A DNA stretch of 64,000 nucleotides from Schizochytrium sp. TIO01. Its lineage: Eukaryota; Sar; Bigyra; Thraustochytrida; Thraustochytriidae. A program made the position numbers and the translations under genes. The notes beneath the pieces are model-generated. The model ran no database searches, had not been told where the DNA came from, and was given only the letters and a program-made list of their open reading frames with translations. Numbering within the stretch: position 1 is the first letter of the stretch; the number at the start of each line of letters is the position of its first letter. The stretch covers positions 3,555,102 to 3,619,101 of the forward strand of contig SMSO01000025.1 of the NCBI GenBank assembly GCA_004764695.1, given 5' to 3'. Positions 20,791 through 30,030 of the stretch are shown piece after piece.

Positions 20791-23700
20791 ATGGGATCCA
20801 AAGACTCTGCAAAATCAGAGTTTGCGAATATGGCACGCGAAATGAGGGCTGCTGCAGGAGGCGATTTCGTGGTTGGCGCAAGAGTGGAAGCACAAATCGA
20901 AGGATGGAGCCAACATTACAAAGGCATTATTGTCAAGGCCAACCCAGATGGCAGCTTTGCAATCGACTTTGATGACGGTGAAAGTGTAGAAAAGGTTGCA
21001 ACTACCCAAATGAATATTATTCAATGTCAGTGCCTTGTGGAACCTGGGCAACGTGTGCAGGTCAAGCTTGCAGGATACGATCAGATTCTTGAAGGCACTG
21101 TGTTATCTTTGACCGGCCCAGGCGCCTGTTCAGTTGACTTTGATGCTGGAGAGAACATCAAATTTGTACCACTTGATTTTGTTACTCCGCTTGCATTAGA
21201 CCAATCGGCCTCAAACCAGACTATTTCAAGGAGCGCAAAGTTTGCACGAGGCGATCGTGTTGGAGCTCAGTTAGAGGGATGGGACCAAGAGTACGAAGGA
21301 ATTGTTGACAGCATTACTGGTTCCGAGAAGTATAAAGTTCTTTTTGACGATGGCGAGGTGGTTGAAGATGTGGATGAGTCCCTTTTGAACATCAAAAAGA
21401 CATACCAATCCTTTGAGTCAGGCGATAGCATTGAGGCAAAAATTGCCGGCTGGGACAAATATTATAAAGGCAAGGTTGTTGCAGCTGTTGGGCGCAGTGG
21501 CTACGAGTGCATTTTTGATGACGGAGAGCATGTTCCATTAATACCAAGTGATTTAATGCGTCGAGGACGACCAAAGTTACATCCAGCAGGAACCAGGGTT
21601 TTAGCCAAAGTCGCCGGGTGGAAAACAGCATATCCAGGTACTGTACAATCTGCAAACTTAAACGGAACTTACGAAATATTGTTTGATGACGGTGAAACCC
21701 AGAATGCAGTCAGTCATGAAGATGTTGAAAAACTATCAACAGAAGAATCTGCTACTAAGAACGAGAAGCCTTCGACAAATGAAGAACAGTCTACAAGTGC
21801 TCGAGTCGCAAAAGAACCTATCCCAGCATCCCCAAACAAATTTACCGTACATCAAAAAATAGAAGCAAAGATCCCAGAGTGGTCTCAATATTACTCAGGA
21901 TCGATTATGGGCATCAACACTGATGGCACATACTGCGTGTCTTTTGAAGATGGAGAAATGATTCCGTCCCTCGAGGAAAAGTACATGAGAGCTCTTGAAT
22001 TCTCTAAATCGAATGACATAACATTCGCTGGCCCTTCAGAGTGGAGTCCTGGTATGCGGGTGAAAGTGAAAACACCTGAATGGGATGACTACTATCCCGG
22101 TACAATTAAAAAAGCAAACTCTGATGGAACATTTCATGTAGATTTTGATGATGGAGACGTAGTAGAAAAGGCCAAACCAAATCAAATGAAGCCGTTCGAA
22201 ACACCTAGTACAGCGTCCACTGAGAAAACAGACTCTGGCGCATCTCAGACATGGAAAGCTGGCATGCGCGTGAAAGTGAAAACACCTGAATGGGATGACT
22301 ACTATCCCGGTACAATTAAAAAAGCAAACTCTGATGGAACATTTCATGTAGATTTTGATGATGGAGACGTAGTAGAAAAGGCCAAACCAAATCAAATGAA
22401 GCCGTTCGAAACACCTAGTACAGCGTCCACTAAGAAAACAGACTCTGGCGCATCTCAGACATGGAAAGCTGGCATGCGCGTGAAAGTGAAAACACCTGAA
22501 TGGGATGACTACTATCCCGGTACAATTAAAAAAGCAAACTCTGATGGAACATTTCATGTAGATTTTGATGATGGAGACGTAGTAGAAAAGGCCAAACCAA
22601 ATCAAATGAAGCCGTTCGAAACACCTAGTACAGCGTCCACTAAGAAAACAGACTCTGGCGCATCTCAGACATGGAAAGCTGGCATGCGCGTGAAAGTGAA
22701 AACACCTGAATGGGATGACTACTATCCCGGTACAATTAAAAAAGCAAACTCTGATGGAACATTTCATGTAGATTTTGATGATGGAGATGTAGTAGAAAAG
22801 GCCAAACCAAATCAAATGAAGCCGTTCGAAACACCTAGTACAGCGTCCACTGAGAAAACAGACTCTGGCGCATCTCAGACATGGAAAGCTGGCATGCGCG
22901 TGAAAGTGAAAACACCTGAATGGGATGACTACTATCCCGGTACAATTAAAAAAGCAAACTCTGATGGAACATTTCATGTAGATTTTGATGATGGAGACGT
23001 AGTAGAAAAGGCCAAACCAAATCAAATGAAGCCGTTCGAAACACCTAGTACAGCGTCCACTAAGAAAACAGACTCTGGCGCATCTCAGACATGGAAAGCT
23101 GGCATGCGCGTGAAAGTGAAAACACCTGAATGGGATGACTACTATCCCGGTACAATTAAAAAAGCAAACTCTGATGGAACATTTCATGTAGATTTTGATG
23201 ATGGAGATGTAGTAGAAAAGGCCAAACCAAGTCAAATGAAGCCGTTCGAAACACCTAGTACAGCGTCCACTAAGAAAACAGACTCTGGCGCATCTCAGAC
23301 ATGGAAAGCTGGCATGCGCGTGAAAGTGAAAACACCTGAATGGGATGACTACTATCCTGGTACAATTAAAAAAGCAAACTCTGATGGAACATTTCATGTA
23401 GATTTTGATGATGGAGATGTAGTAGAAAAGGCCAAACCAAATCAAATGAAGCCGTTCGAAACACCTAGTACAGCGTCCACTGAGAAAACAGACTCTGGCG
23501 CATCTCAGACATGGAAAGCTGGCATGCGCGTGAAAGTGAAAACACCTGAATGGGATGACTACTATCCCGGTACAATTAAAAAAGCAAACTCTGATGGAAC
23601 ATTTCATGTAGATTTTGATGATGGAGACGTAGTGGAGAAGGCTCAAATAGGTCAAATGCAAGCTTTAGTAGAAATGAACTGGAGTGAAGGTACGCGTGTT

Positions 23701-26700
23701 AAAGCCCAGATCCCTGAATGGGAGCAGCCGTATGCTGGAACTATAACTGCTATACTTTCTGGTGGAAATTTCCAGGTGAATTTTGATGATGGCGAGGTGC
23801 TTTCAAATATTAAGTCCTCGCAAATGCAGGTATTGGAAGCTTCTTCAGACCCATTGACAAAGTTGGAAGGTCCCAATACATGCCCGAAGTCTGAAGAAAT
23901 TATGTTAGGTGATCGGGTCGCGGCAAAACTGGATGCTTGGAACACAGAGTACAAGGGTGTTGTAACTTCAGTACATCCCAACGGAACGTTTAAGATCGAC
24001 TTCGATGATGGTGAGATCCAAAATGCAGTTCAACGGAAGCATATAACCAAGCAACTCCCAAGCAATCACTCATATTCGGTCAATGACCAAATAATTGGAC
24101 ATCTCCCTGCCTGGAATCAACCTTTTAGAGGCCAAGTTCAAGCTGTTGTTGGACGCGGCTCGTGCAAAGTAAAGTTTGAGGATGGAGAAGTAGTGGAGTT
24201 CTTTCCCTGCGAACTCATGCATCCAGACCCTGCTTCCACCATAGAGCCTCAGGCAACGAATTCGAAACCACCAACTGAGAACGGGGGTTTTCAAGACACT
24301 GCAGAGGTTTCTAATACAGTCTCTCCAACATCGTATGGCGAGAACAAACCATTGCAACCAAAACAAAATGAAATAACAATGCAAAACAAGGCCGATGTGC
24401 AACCCAACGTTCATACAGATGTATCACCAGTAAAAGATCAAGGTCTAAATCTAGAAAAGGTTGGGGCTTTAGATTTCCGAGAAGATGTATCAAATAAAGG
24501 AGATGAGTCTATGGCTCCGATGGAAACACCTGATTCTGATGTACAGAGAGTATTGCCTCAAACTGCGATAAAGTTCAACGAGACAGCAATACTTCAGAAG
24601 AAAAATGTTAAAGCTCCTGACGAAGCTAGCATACAAGTTTTCTTGTGTATGTTTCGAGGTGTCACGCTACGCAAAAGTAGGCAGAAAGACGGAAGTATAA
24701 ATGCAGATCGATCTGTAAAGGCATTTCGCAAATTTTCTCAGGGCTCAGAGGGACGTTTGAGTTTGTCAGGATTCAAAAAAGGTCTTGCAAGTTTGCACAT
24801 CGAAGATGTATCTGACGAGGTTTTGACAGAAGTGCTTTGTCGGGTTAGCAAACATTTCCCTACTGTTGAGTTTGTCACTCTTCTAGAGTTGAGTCAATTT
24901 CTCCTCTCCCAAGCACCGAACGCTGATTCTCTCGAGGGCCAATTAAGATCTCTAGTTCATCGTGGTGCAGATCTGGCAAAAGCTTTCCGAGATTTTGACA
25001 TGGATGGCTCAGGCAAAGTCAATGCTTCAGAGCTTTGCAAAGTTTTTGCAAAGGCGTGTGGAAAACCTATGACAATGGAGAGTGCTAAAGCAATTATTCA
25101 TCAGTTTGATGCAAATGGTGATGGTGAACTTGACGAAGGTGAGTTCATGCGCTTCGCTATGCCGGATTTCGGTGTATTTGTCATGACACCAATTGGTCAA
25201 TTTTTTGCTCCACTCGATCCTGCAGCAACCTTTGCTGATGCAAGGGTGCAAATTGGTAAGCGTGCGGTGCTTGTTTTAGATCCAAGAGCACGTGAGTTGT
25301 TCGGAAAGCGCACAGTGCGTCTTGCTAGACATATGGGGATGCTAGTGCTTGAGCCTCCACAAGTAAAATCCGCAATGCTCTGTGCAGAGGTTTTGAGACA
25401 TGGCGAACAGATTTGGGTTCTACCAGATGCTTCAAGCGAAACATTTCGCTATTTTGTGACGAACGTGAAAGAGGACTCAAAAATCAATGGGAAAGAAAAT
25501 CTTAGTAATAGTGCAAAACCTGCGCAGTTGAGAAGAGATTCGCACAGATCAAAGTCAAGGAATCCAGAAGAGAGACCCAGAGATTCACAGCTCCAAAATA
25601 CGTTGACAACACGTAAAGGATCTCTTATTGTAGACAAGAATGACCAGGAAATAAGCCTTGCCACTCAACGTCTTGAGCAGGTATTTGAATACTTAAATAT
25701 TGGTCAGTCTGGAACTATTGATAAGAACGCTTTCATCAAAGCTGTCAAAACCAAACCTCAAATTCGAAAGTTGCTGTCGGGATCTGCAGCACTCGCTCAG
25801 CTGCGAGCAAGTCCTGAAAAGCTTCTTAAGAAAATTGATAAGCCTAGAATCCTATGCAATGATGTGACCAAAATGTTGTTTCCACAGAAGGCACTTGAAG
25901 CAAAAGATGACAGAGATAATACTAAAACAGCAGATACCAAAAATCGATGGAAAAAACTTCAACGGCAAGCATCTGCAGCTAAGGAATTTGTAAAACGATA
26001 TAAGGATACAGGAGGCCAAGATCTAGCAGCTCACTTTGAGGAGACTCTTGGCAAAGAGGAGGTGGCTAAACTATCTCAAGAAGCCCGTGCTCGGCTCTGG
26101 AAAAGGCCAGAGGTTGCATTCGATATGCGAATTGATCCAAATGTACAATTCAATGAAGATGGCGAGCGCTTGTTAGGACAAAGTCCAACTGACACGCAAC
26201 AATGGGTAAATGCTTTATCTAGTGACCGTTGGTTAGGCTTGCAGGAGTCAAATGGGAACAAAAGGGGAAAATGTAAGTCAAATGCTCTTTCTTGGTGCAA
26301 GGCTTACACGAGCACTGCAGATTTACCTCTGGACCCCTCGACTTGGAGCGCATATGACGTGAAGAGATGGGTTATGGTGAAGCTTGAGCTACCTTCCCTA
26401 GTGGATACTTTTGAGACAATGACTGGAAAAAACCTCTTAAGCATTCGCGATGAGGACGAGCTTCCAGCAGGTACAGATACTTTACAGAGGAGAAAACTGA
26501 TCTCGCACATTGATCAACTTCGAGAGATCTACCAACTTATTCAAAAAAAGAGGAATCCTCGCACAATTAGTCAGGACCCAGAGCGTTGGTGCGTCGCTGA
26601 CGTGATTGAATGGCTTGCAAACAGTCTTGATGCACCCCGAGAAATACAGCGAGCATTTAGAGTGAGATCTGTTGATGGATGTCTTCTATTGACTCTTTCG

Positions 26701-27612
26701 CAACAAGACCTTTTAGATGAGGTTGGCCTGGATCGCGAATGGGCCAGAAAAGTTTTCCAAGCAACCCATAGTTTAACTCCTCCAAACCAGCGTCAAGCAA
26801 TACCGAAACAAAGCACAGATAGACCTGTTTGGAGTCCTCGAAGCTCCCATGTAGAGCCTGATTTCATGGATGAGCTTATACTACATGATATTCACGAGGC
26901 AATACGCCATCAACAGCAAGAACCCAGGCAAGTGGCTCAAGGGTCTGCACGCAAAGCCGTGCATACGCTTCGCAATGAGCGAGAATTCCCGGAGCTTCGG
27001 GAAGAGGCTTGCTCAATATTAAATAAATGTGTTAGTGCAATTCAACCAAGTAATTCCAGGAGAAGCGCCATTTTCAATGGGTCGGCGACAGGAAAAGAGT
27101 GCTTGAAGTGTATAGAAACTGCTCTTTTTGCTCATGGTCGACGCACAGCAGAACGTCAATTGGAAAATTGGTATCAAACAACAGACAGTTTGTCTTGTGA
27201 AGAGCTCAGCAGGTGTCTAGCTCAGCTCTTTCAGAACTCAACACTCATGAAAGGTCCTATCAATCGTCTTTGGGAAGACGTGTTAGGCCTTGGATCAGAT
27301 GATTTTCTATTTAAGGATACCGCACGAAAGGTTTTCCTCCTAGGTCACTCTGTAGAACAAATCAAACTTGAAAGCAGAAATCCATTGCAGTCTTATATTC
27401 GGGCCTTGCACGATGCCATTGGAAAGTTACACGTGTCCGACTTTAAACAACGTGTCCAGGGCAGTGCTGATGCCGAAGTCAACAGTATAGTTGCTCGTGT
27501 TGCAGACTGTAAGCGGGCATGTATAAACACACCACCCGGTGATGTTGAAACTCAGCGCCTCGTTGCTCGCCTTGAAAGAGAATTTGATCGTGCTTTGTTG
27601 GGGGAACTGTAG
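20791..27612 (+). CDS. Giant Tudor-like repeat protein with EF-hands and SAM-like domains
   Basis: 2273 residues in one exon. About 17 Tudor-like modules of roughly 50 residues, each of the form GxRVxAKxPxW-xYYxGTI-NxDGTYxVxFDDGE, run from residue 26 to about 1145. Modules 1-6 and 15-17 are divergent; modules 7-14 (from residue 418 to about 950) are almost identical, separated by a 20-residue linker rich in P, S, T and K. Then come two EF-hand loops, D1403 (DMDGSGKVNASE) and D1440 (DANGDGELDEGE), with a degenerate one near 1632, and two SAM-like domains at about 1852-1910 and 1931-1995, then a helical tail. Tudor-like modules usually bind methylated arginine/lysine or act as scaffolds; SAM domains self-associate; EF-hands bind calcium. 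A calcium-responsive scaffold is the inference. The frame opens from a GTG, so the ATG at 20791 (aggATGG) is used. Confidence 0.92.
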   Translation: MGSKDSAKSEFANMAREMRAAAGGDFVVGARVEAQIEGWSQHYKGIIVKANPDGSFAIDFDDGESVEKVATTQMNIIQCQCLVEPGQRVQVKLAGYDQILEGTVLSLTGPGACSVDFDAGENIKFVPLDFVTPLALDQSASNQTISRSAKFARGDRVGAQLEGWDQEYEGIVDSITGSEKYKVLFDDGEVVEDVDESLLNIKKTYQSFESGDSIEAKIAGWDKYYKGKVVAAVGRSGYECIFDDGEHVPLIPSDLMRRGRPKLHPAGTRVLAKVAGWKTAYPGTVQSANLNGTYEILFDDGETQNAVSHEDVEKLSTEESATKNEKPSTNEEQSTSARVAKEPIPASPNKFTVHQKIEAKIPEWSQYYSGSIMGINTDGTYCVSFEDGEMIPSLEEKYMRALEFSKSNDITFAGPSEWSPGMRVKVKTPEWDDYYPGTIKKANSDGTFHVDFDDGDVVEKAKPNQMKPFETPSTASTEKTDSGASQTWKAGMRVKVKTPEWDDYYPGTIKKANSDGTFHVDFDDGDVVEKAKPNQMKPFETPSTASTKKTDSGASQTWKAGMRVKVKTPEWDDYYPGTIKKANSDGTFHVDFDDGDVVEKAKPNQMKPFETPSTASTKKTDSGASQTWKAGMRVKVKTPEWDDYYPGTIKKANSDGTFHVDFDDGDVVEKAKPNQMKPFETPSTASTEKTDSGASQTWKAGMRVKVKTPEWDDYYPGTIKKANSDGTFHVDFDDGDVVEKAKPNQMKPFETPSTASTKKTDSGASQTWKAGMRVKVKTPEWDDYYPGTIKKANSDGTFHVDFDDGDVVEKAKPSQMKPFETPSTASTKKTDSGASQTWKAGMRVKVKTPEWDDYYPGTIKKANSDGTFHVDFDDGDVVEKAKPNQMKPFETPSTASTEKTDSGASQTWKAGMRVKVKTPEWDDYYPGTIKKANSDGTFHVDFDDGDVVEKAQIGQMQALVEMNWSEGTRVKAQIPEWEQPYAGTITAILSGGNFQVNFDDGEVLSNIKSSQMQVLEASSDPLTKLEGPNTCPKSEEIMLGDRVAAKLDAWNTEYKGVVTSVHPNGTFKIDFDDGEIQNAVQRKHITKQLPSNHSYSVNDQIIGHLPAWNQPFRGQVQAVVGRGSCKVKFEDGEVVEFFPCELMHPDPASTIEPQATNSKPPTENGGFQDTAEVSNTVSPTSYGENKPLQPKQNEITMQNKADVQPNVHTDVSPVKDQGLNLEKVGALDFREDVSNKGDESMAPMETPDSDVQRVLPQTAIKFNETAILQKKNVKAPDEASIQVFLCMFRGVTLRKSRQKDGSINADRSVKAFRKFSQGSEGRLSLSGFKKGLASLHIEDVSDEVLTEVLCRVSKHFPTVEFVTLLELSQFLLSQAPNADSLEGQLRSLVHRGADLAKAFRDFDMDGSGKVNASELCKVFAKACGKPMTMESAKAIIHQFDANGDGELDEGEFMRFAMPDFGVFVMTPIGQFFAPLDPAATFADARVQIGKRAVLVLDPRARELFGKRTVRLARHMGMLVLEPPQVKSAMLCAEVLRHGEQIWVLPDASSETFRYFVTNVKEDSKINGKENLSNSAKPAQLRRDSHRSKSRNPEERPRDSQLQNTLTTRKGSLIVDKNDQEISLATQRLEQVFEYLNIGQSGTIDKNAFIKAVKTKPQIRKLLSGSAALAQLRASPEKLLKKIDKPRILCNDVTKMLFPQKALEAKDDRDNTKTADTKNRWKKLQRQASAAKEFVKRYKDTGGQDLAAHFEETLGKEEVAKLSQEARARLWKRPEVAFDMRIDPNVQFNEDGERLLGQSPTDTQQWVNALSSDRWLGLQESNGNKRGKCKSNALSWCKAYTSTADLPLDPSTWSAYDVKRWVMVKLELPSLVDTFETMTGKNLLSIRDEDELPAGTDTLQRRKLISHIDQLREIYQLIQKKRNPRTISQDPERWCVADVIEWLANSLDAPREIQRAFRVRSVDGCLLLTLSQQDLLDEVGLDREWARKVFQATHSLTPPNQRQAIPKQSTDRPVWSPRSSHVEPDFMDELILHDIHEAIRHQQQEPRQVAQGSARKAVHTLRNEREFPELREEACSILNKCVSAIQPSNSRRSAIFNGSATGKECLKCIETALFAHGRRTAERQLENWYQTTDSLSCEELSRCLAQLFQNSTLMKGPINRLWEDVLGLGSDDFLFKDTARKVFLLGHSVEQIKLESRNPLQSYIRALHDAIGKLHVSDFKQRVQGSADAEVNSIVARVADCKRACINTPPGDVETQRLVARLEREFDRALLGEL
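22042..23640 (+). repeat. Tandem 210-bp coding repeat, seven full units plus a partial eighth
   Basis: Units begin at 22042, 22252, 22462, 22672, 22882, 23092, 23302 and 23512, each exactly 210 bp (70 codons). Differences are a handful of single bases: GAG or AAG in the linker (order E-K-K-E-K-K-E), GAC or GAT in the GDVVEK codon, one AAT to AGT change in unit 6 and one C to T in unit 7. The first unit starts with a divergent edge (ggtatgcggg) and the last decays after GTGGAGAAGGCT, as expected for an array grown from within. Confidence 0.98.
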
Positions 27613-28050
27613 AACTCAAGAATCTTTCTATATGATCTAGTTTTTCATCATTGACAATTTTGTAAGTATCATAACATATTGGTAAGACAATTGACCTTCT
27701 ATATTAGATTGTGTCTGGCAAATTTGTCGAAAGAAAGGAGATTTGCATCCAATAAATATTAATTTTTCCAAAGCTTTTGACAACATGTGATAGGCCTCTT
27801 AATTTTAAAAAATGAGAGAGATAAAAGTAAAAAAGAAAAAAAGGTAAAAAGTAAAAAGTAGAAGAGAAATAGAATAAATTGACAGAATATTTATGCACAA
27901 CTAAATTGGATTCGAATATTGATCTTTGTGCCAAGCGCAAAATTCCCATGAATACTTCTAGAAATGACTTCAAGGCGAGGAATGGTGTTTTTGGAGCGGA
28001 ATTCCAAATGGTAGTGCAACTCAGCTAGCATTCACAAATATGAAGCATGT
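27613..28050. other. Convergent intergenic region
   Basis: AT-rich 3' flanks of the giant gene and the phosphatase, with an A/G-rich tract at 27800-27880. Nothing else seen. Confidence 0.5.
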
Positions 28051-28761
28051 CTAGCGGTACGACAGTTTTGAGCTTATGGATGAAGACCGAGGTAAATCCT
28101 CGACAGAGATGCTATCTTCCTCCTCTTCAAATTTTGCACGAGGCTCGGCATTTGGTATAGGCAAAGTACTGCTTTGAATGAGTGCACGTGAATACTTTTC
28201 TGCGTACAGCTTAAGGAGACCAATAGGATTAATGATTGGTCTGAGCAACCTCGCCTTTAAAAGAGCCTCGTTGTAAGGCTCGCGAAGCTTGTGCATGAGA
28301 ACGAGAACTCCCGTAGTTCCTGCTCGGTGAGCCCCAGCGAGACAGTGCACAAGAACAGATTCTCCATTCTCCAGACCAGTATCAATGAAATCTAGTACTG
28401 GAGCAGAGAAGGCAAGGATTTCAACATTTGATCTTGAATCCCCTACCTCCTGCATCCAGCCAGCAATTCGAAATTGAAAGTACTCCATGCCATCCTCCTC
28501 TGAGAAATAATTGGGCAAATCAGTTGTACAGTTCACAACACGCTTAATATTCTTCTCCTGCAAGAGCTCCCAGTTCGAAGCAGCATTCTTGTTCCCCACG
28601 TAGACGGTACCGCCCGTTTCCGGGTTCCGATAGATGGCGTCAAGGTCATGATACCGTTGCCGAGTCTCAGGTTCAAGGTGCAGCGACTCAAAGATGCGTT
28701 GTGCTTCTTCGGAAAATTGCTTGTCGCCCTCCCGGGCCGAAGGTCTCAAGATTTTCCACAT
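28051..28761 (-). CDS. Dual-specificity protein phosphatase
   Basis: 236 residues. A cysteine-based phosphatase with the P-loop HCLAGAHRAGTT: nucleophile C140 and R146 in the C-x5-R motif. D109 in the loop EVGDSRSN, about 31 residues upstream, is the likely general acid. The fold begins at about residue 52 (GTVYVGNKNAASNWELLQEK) as in DSP/MKP-like enzymes, and the N-terminal 50 residues are helical and charged. The substrate cannot be told from sequence; a phosphoprotein is most likely, phosphoinositide or RNA less so. The open frame extends 27 codons upstream only from a GTG, so the ATG at 28761 (aagATGTGG) is chosen. A two-codon upstream frame (ATG TTG TGA, 28817-28825) sits in the leader. 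A spliced upstream exon is possible. Confidence 0.88.
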   Translation of the reverse strand: MWKILRPSAREGDKQFSEEAQRIFESLHLEPETRQRYHDLDAIYRNPETGGTVYVGNKNAASNWELLQEKNIKRVVNCTTDLPNYFSEEDGMEYFQFRIAGWMQEVGDSRSNVEILAFSAPVLDFIDTGLENGESVLVHCLAGAHRAGTTGVLVLMHKLREPYNEALLKARLLRPIINPIGLLKLYAEKYSRALIQSSTLPIPNAEPRAKFEEEEDSISVEDLPRSSSISSKLSYR

Positions 28762-30030
28762 CTTCTCAGCCAGGAGGTGCTGCTTTGCAGGTCTGCTGCT
28801 CCGCAAGAAGTCTTTTTCACAACATGGTAGTCTGCCGTGCACTAACTATTACATTACGCCACTCCTACTGCCATTTACAACCAGCATTGCTACCACACCT
28901 CTTACTCGTCGCTACTAGATGCTACCCTCTTTCCCTATGACTAGGTTTAGCAACCACGGTTTGCCTGATCAATGCTCGTGACGGGCGCGTGGCAATTAAT
29001 GAGCGTCGAGACCTCACGATTTCCCATTATTTCTGGTCCCAGGAGATTAGCAAAGTGCTTGCGAGAATGTGCAGTGCTCTATGGGGAAGAACCATGGCTG
29101 GCTGCCGACAAATCATCTAGCTCGAAAACCAGTTTGATGAGGCAAGAGAACTAGCCTGTACGTATTTGGTTTCCAGCATAAGGTTCGAGTTTCGGATATC
29201 AATATCAAATATTGCAACAACACTGACCGCACTGGGGGGACTCTAACCCCTCTCATAAGAAAGTCTTAGTGTACCAAGGTGTTATTTAAAAGCTCAACAA
29301 TTGAATGATCTTAGCTCGACGAAGAAGTCGACGACGAGGAATCTATGGTTCAAACAGAATCTGATATCTTCAGAGCAGAGAAAGTCCACAATATCGAACC
29401 CTGTAAATGTAAAGCCTAGGGCGCGAGATTATTCTAATGACCAGCGAGTGAAATCAACCTGCCAACAGAGGGGGCGCAATCTGTCACCCACACCCAGCTT
29501 CAATGATTTATAAAATTACATGAACGTGTGCAATTTGCTCTTCTACCCTATCCTTCTGCTACCTCTTAACTGTTAAGGTTTAGCATAAGAGGCTAGTTAG
29601 GAGTTCATGTGAACTTTTACATCCAGGTATTCCAGAAATGAGATAAGCTGCACCTTGTTGAATTGATAGCACAAACTGGTATGTATAAGTTTTGCATGAA
29701 CACGATCAAAGAGTTCAGGGGGGTGGGAATATTCGGCGCTAGAAGAGCAAGATTAAGTATTTAATACTGGTAAGATTTCTTTAATTTATAATTTAACGTA
29801 ACAAAAGGTTTGGAACTAGCCCCTCTGATAGACATGAGCAAGTACTGCTCTAAGAAGCTGCAAATACATAAGGAAGAAGATAAAGAGCCAAGTATTCATA
29901 CATAAAAGTAAGAGCGCAACGAAACATATGCTAACAAGAAATGTAAATAGATCTCTCTTTATATGCTCGTGCAGCATCCTGAATGTTGAGAGGTAATGTA
30001 CTGTGGCATCAGACACAGGATATTATCTTT
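28762..30030. other. Intergenic region
   Basis: Phosphatase promoter on the left and 3' flank of the molybdopterin protein on the right. Only short frames without domains. No RNA gene recognised. Confidence 0.5.

Noticed and set aside
22042-23640. Could the regular repeats be a CRISPR array
   Set aside because: The 210-bp units are contiguous, coding and have no unique spacers; the host is eukaryotic.
22036-23661. A 541-codon open frame on the minus strand
   Set aside because: It is the exact antisense of the 210-bp coding repeats; because the unit is a multiple of three without antisense stops it stays open, and its translation is a monotonous cysteine/phenylalanine-rich repeat.
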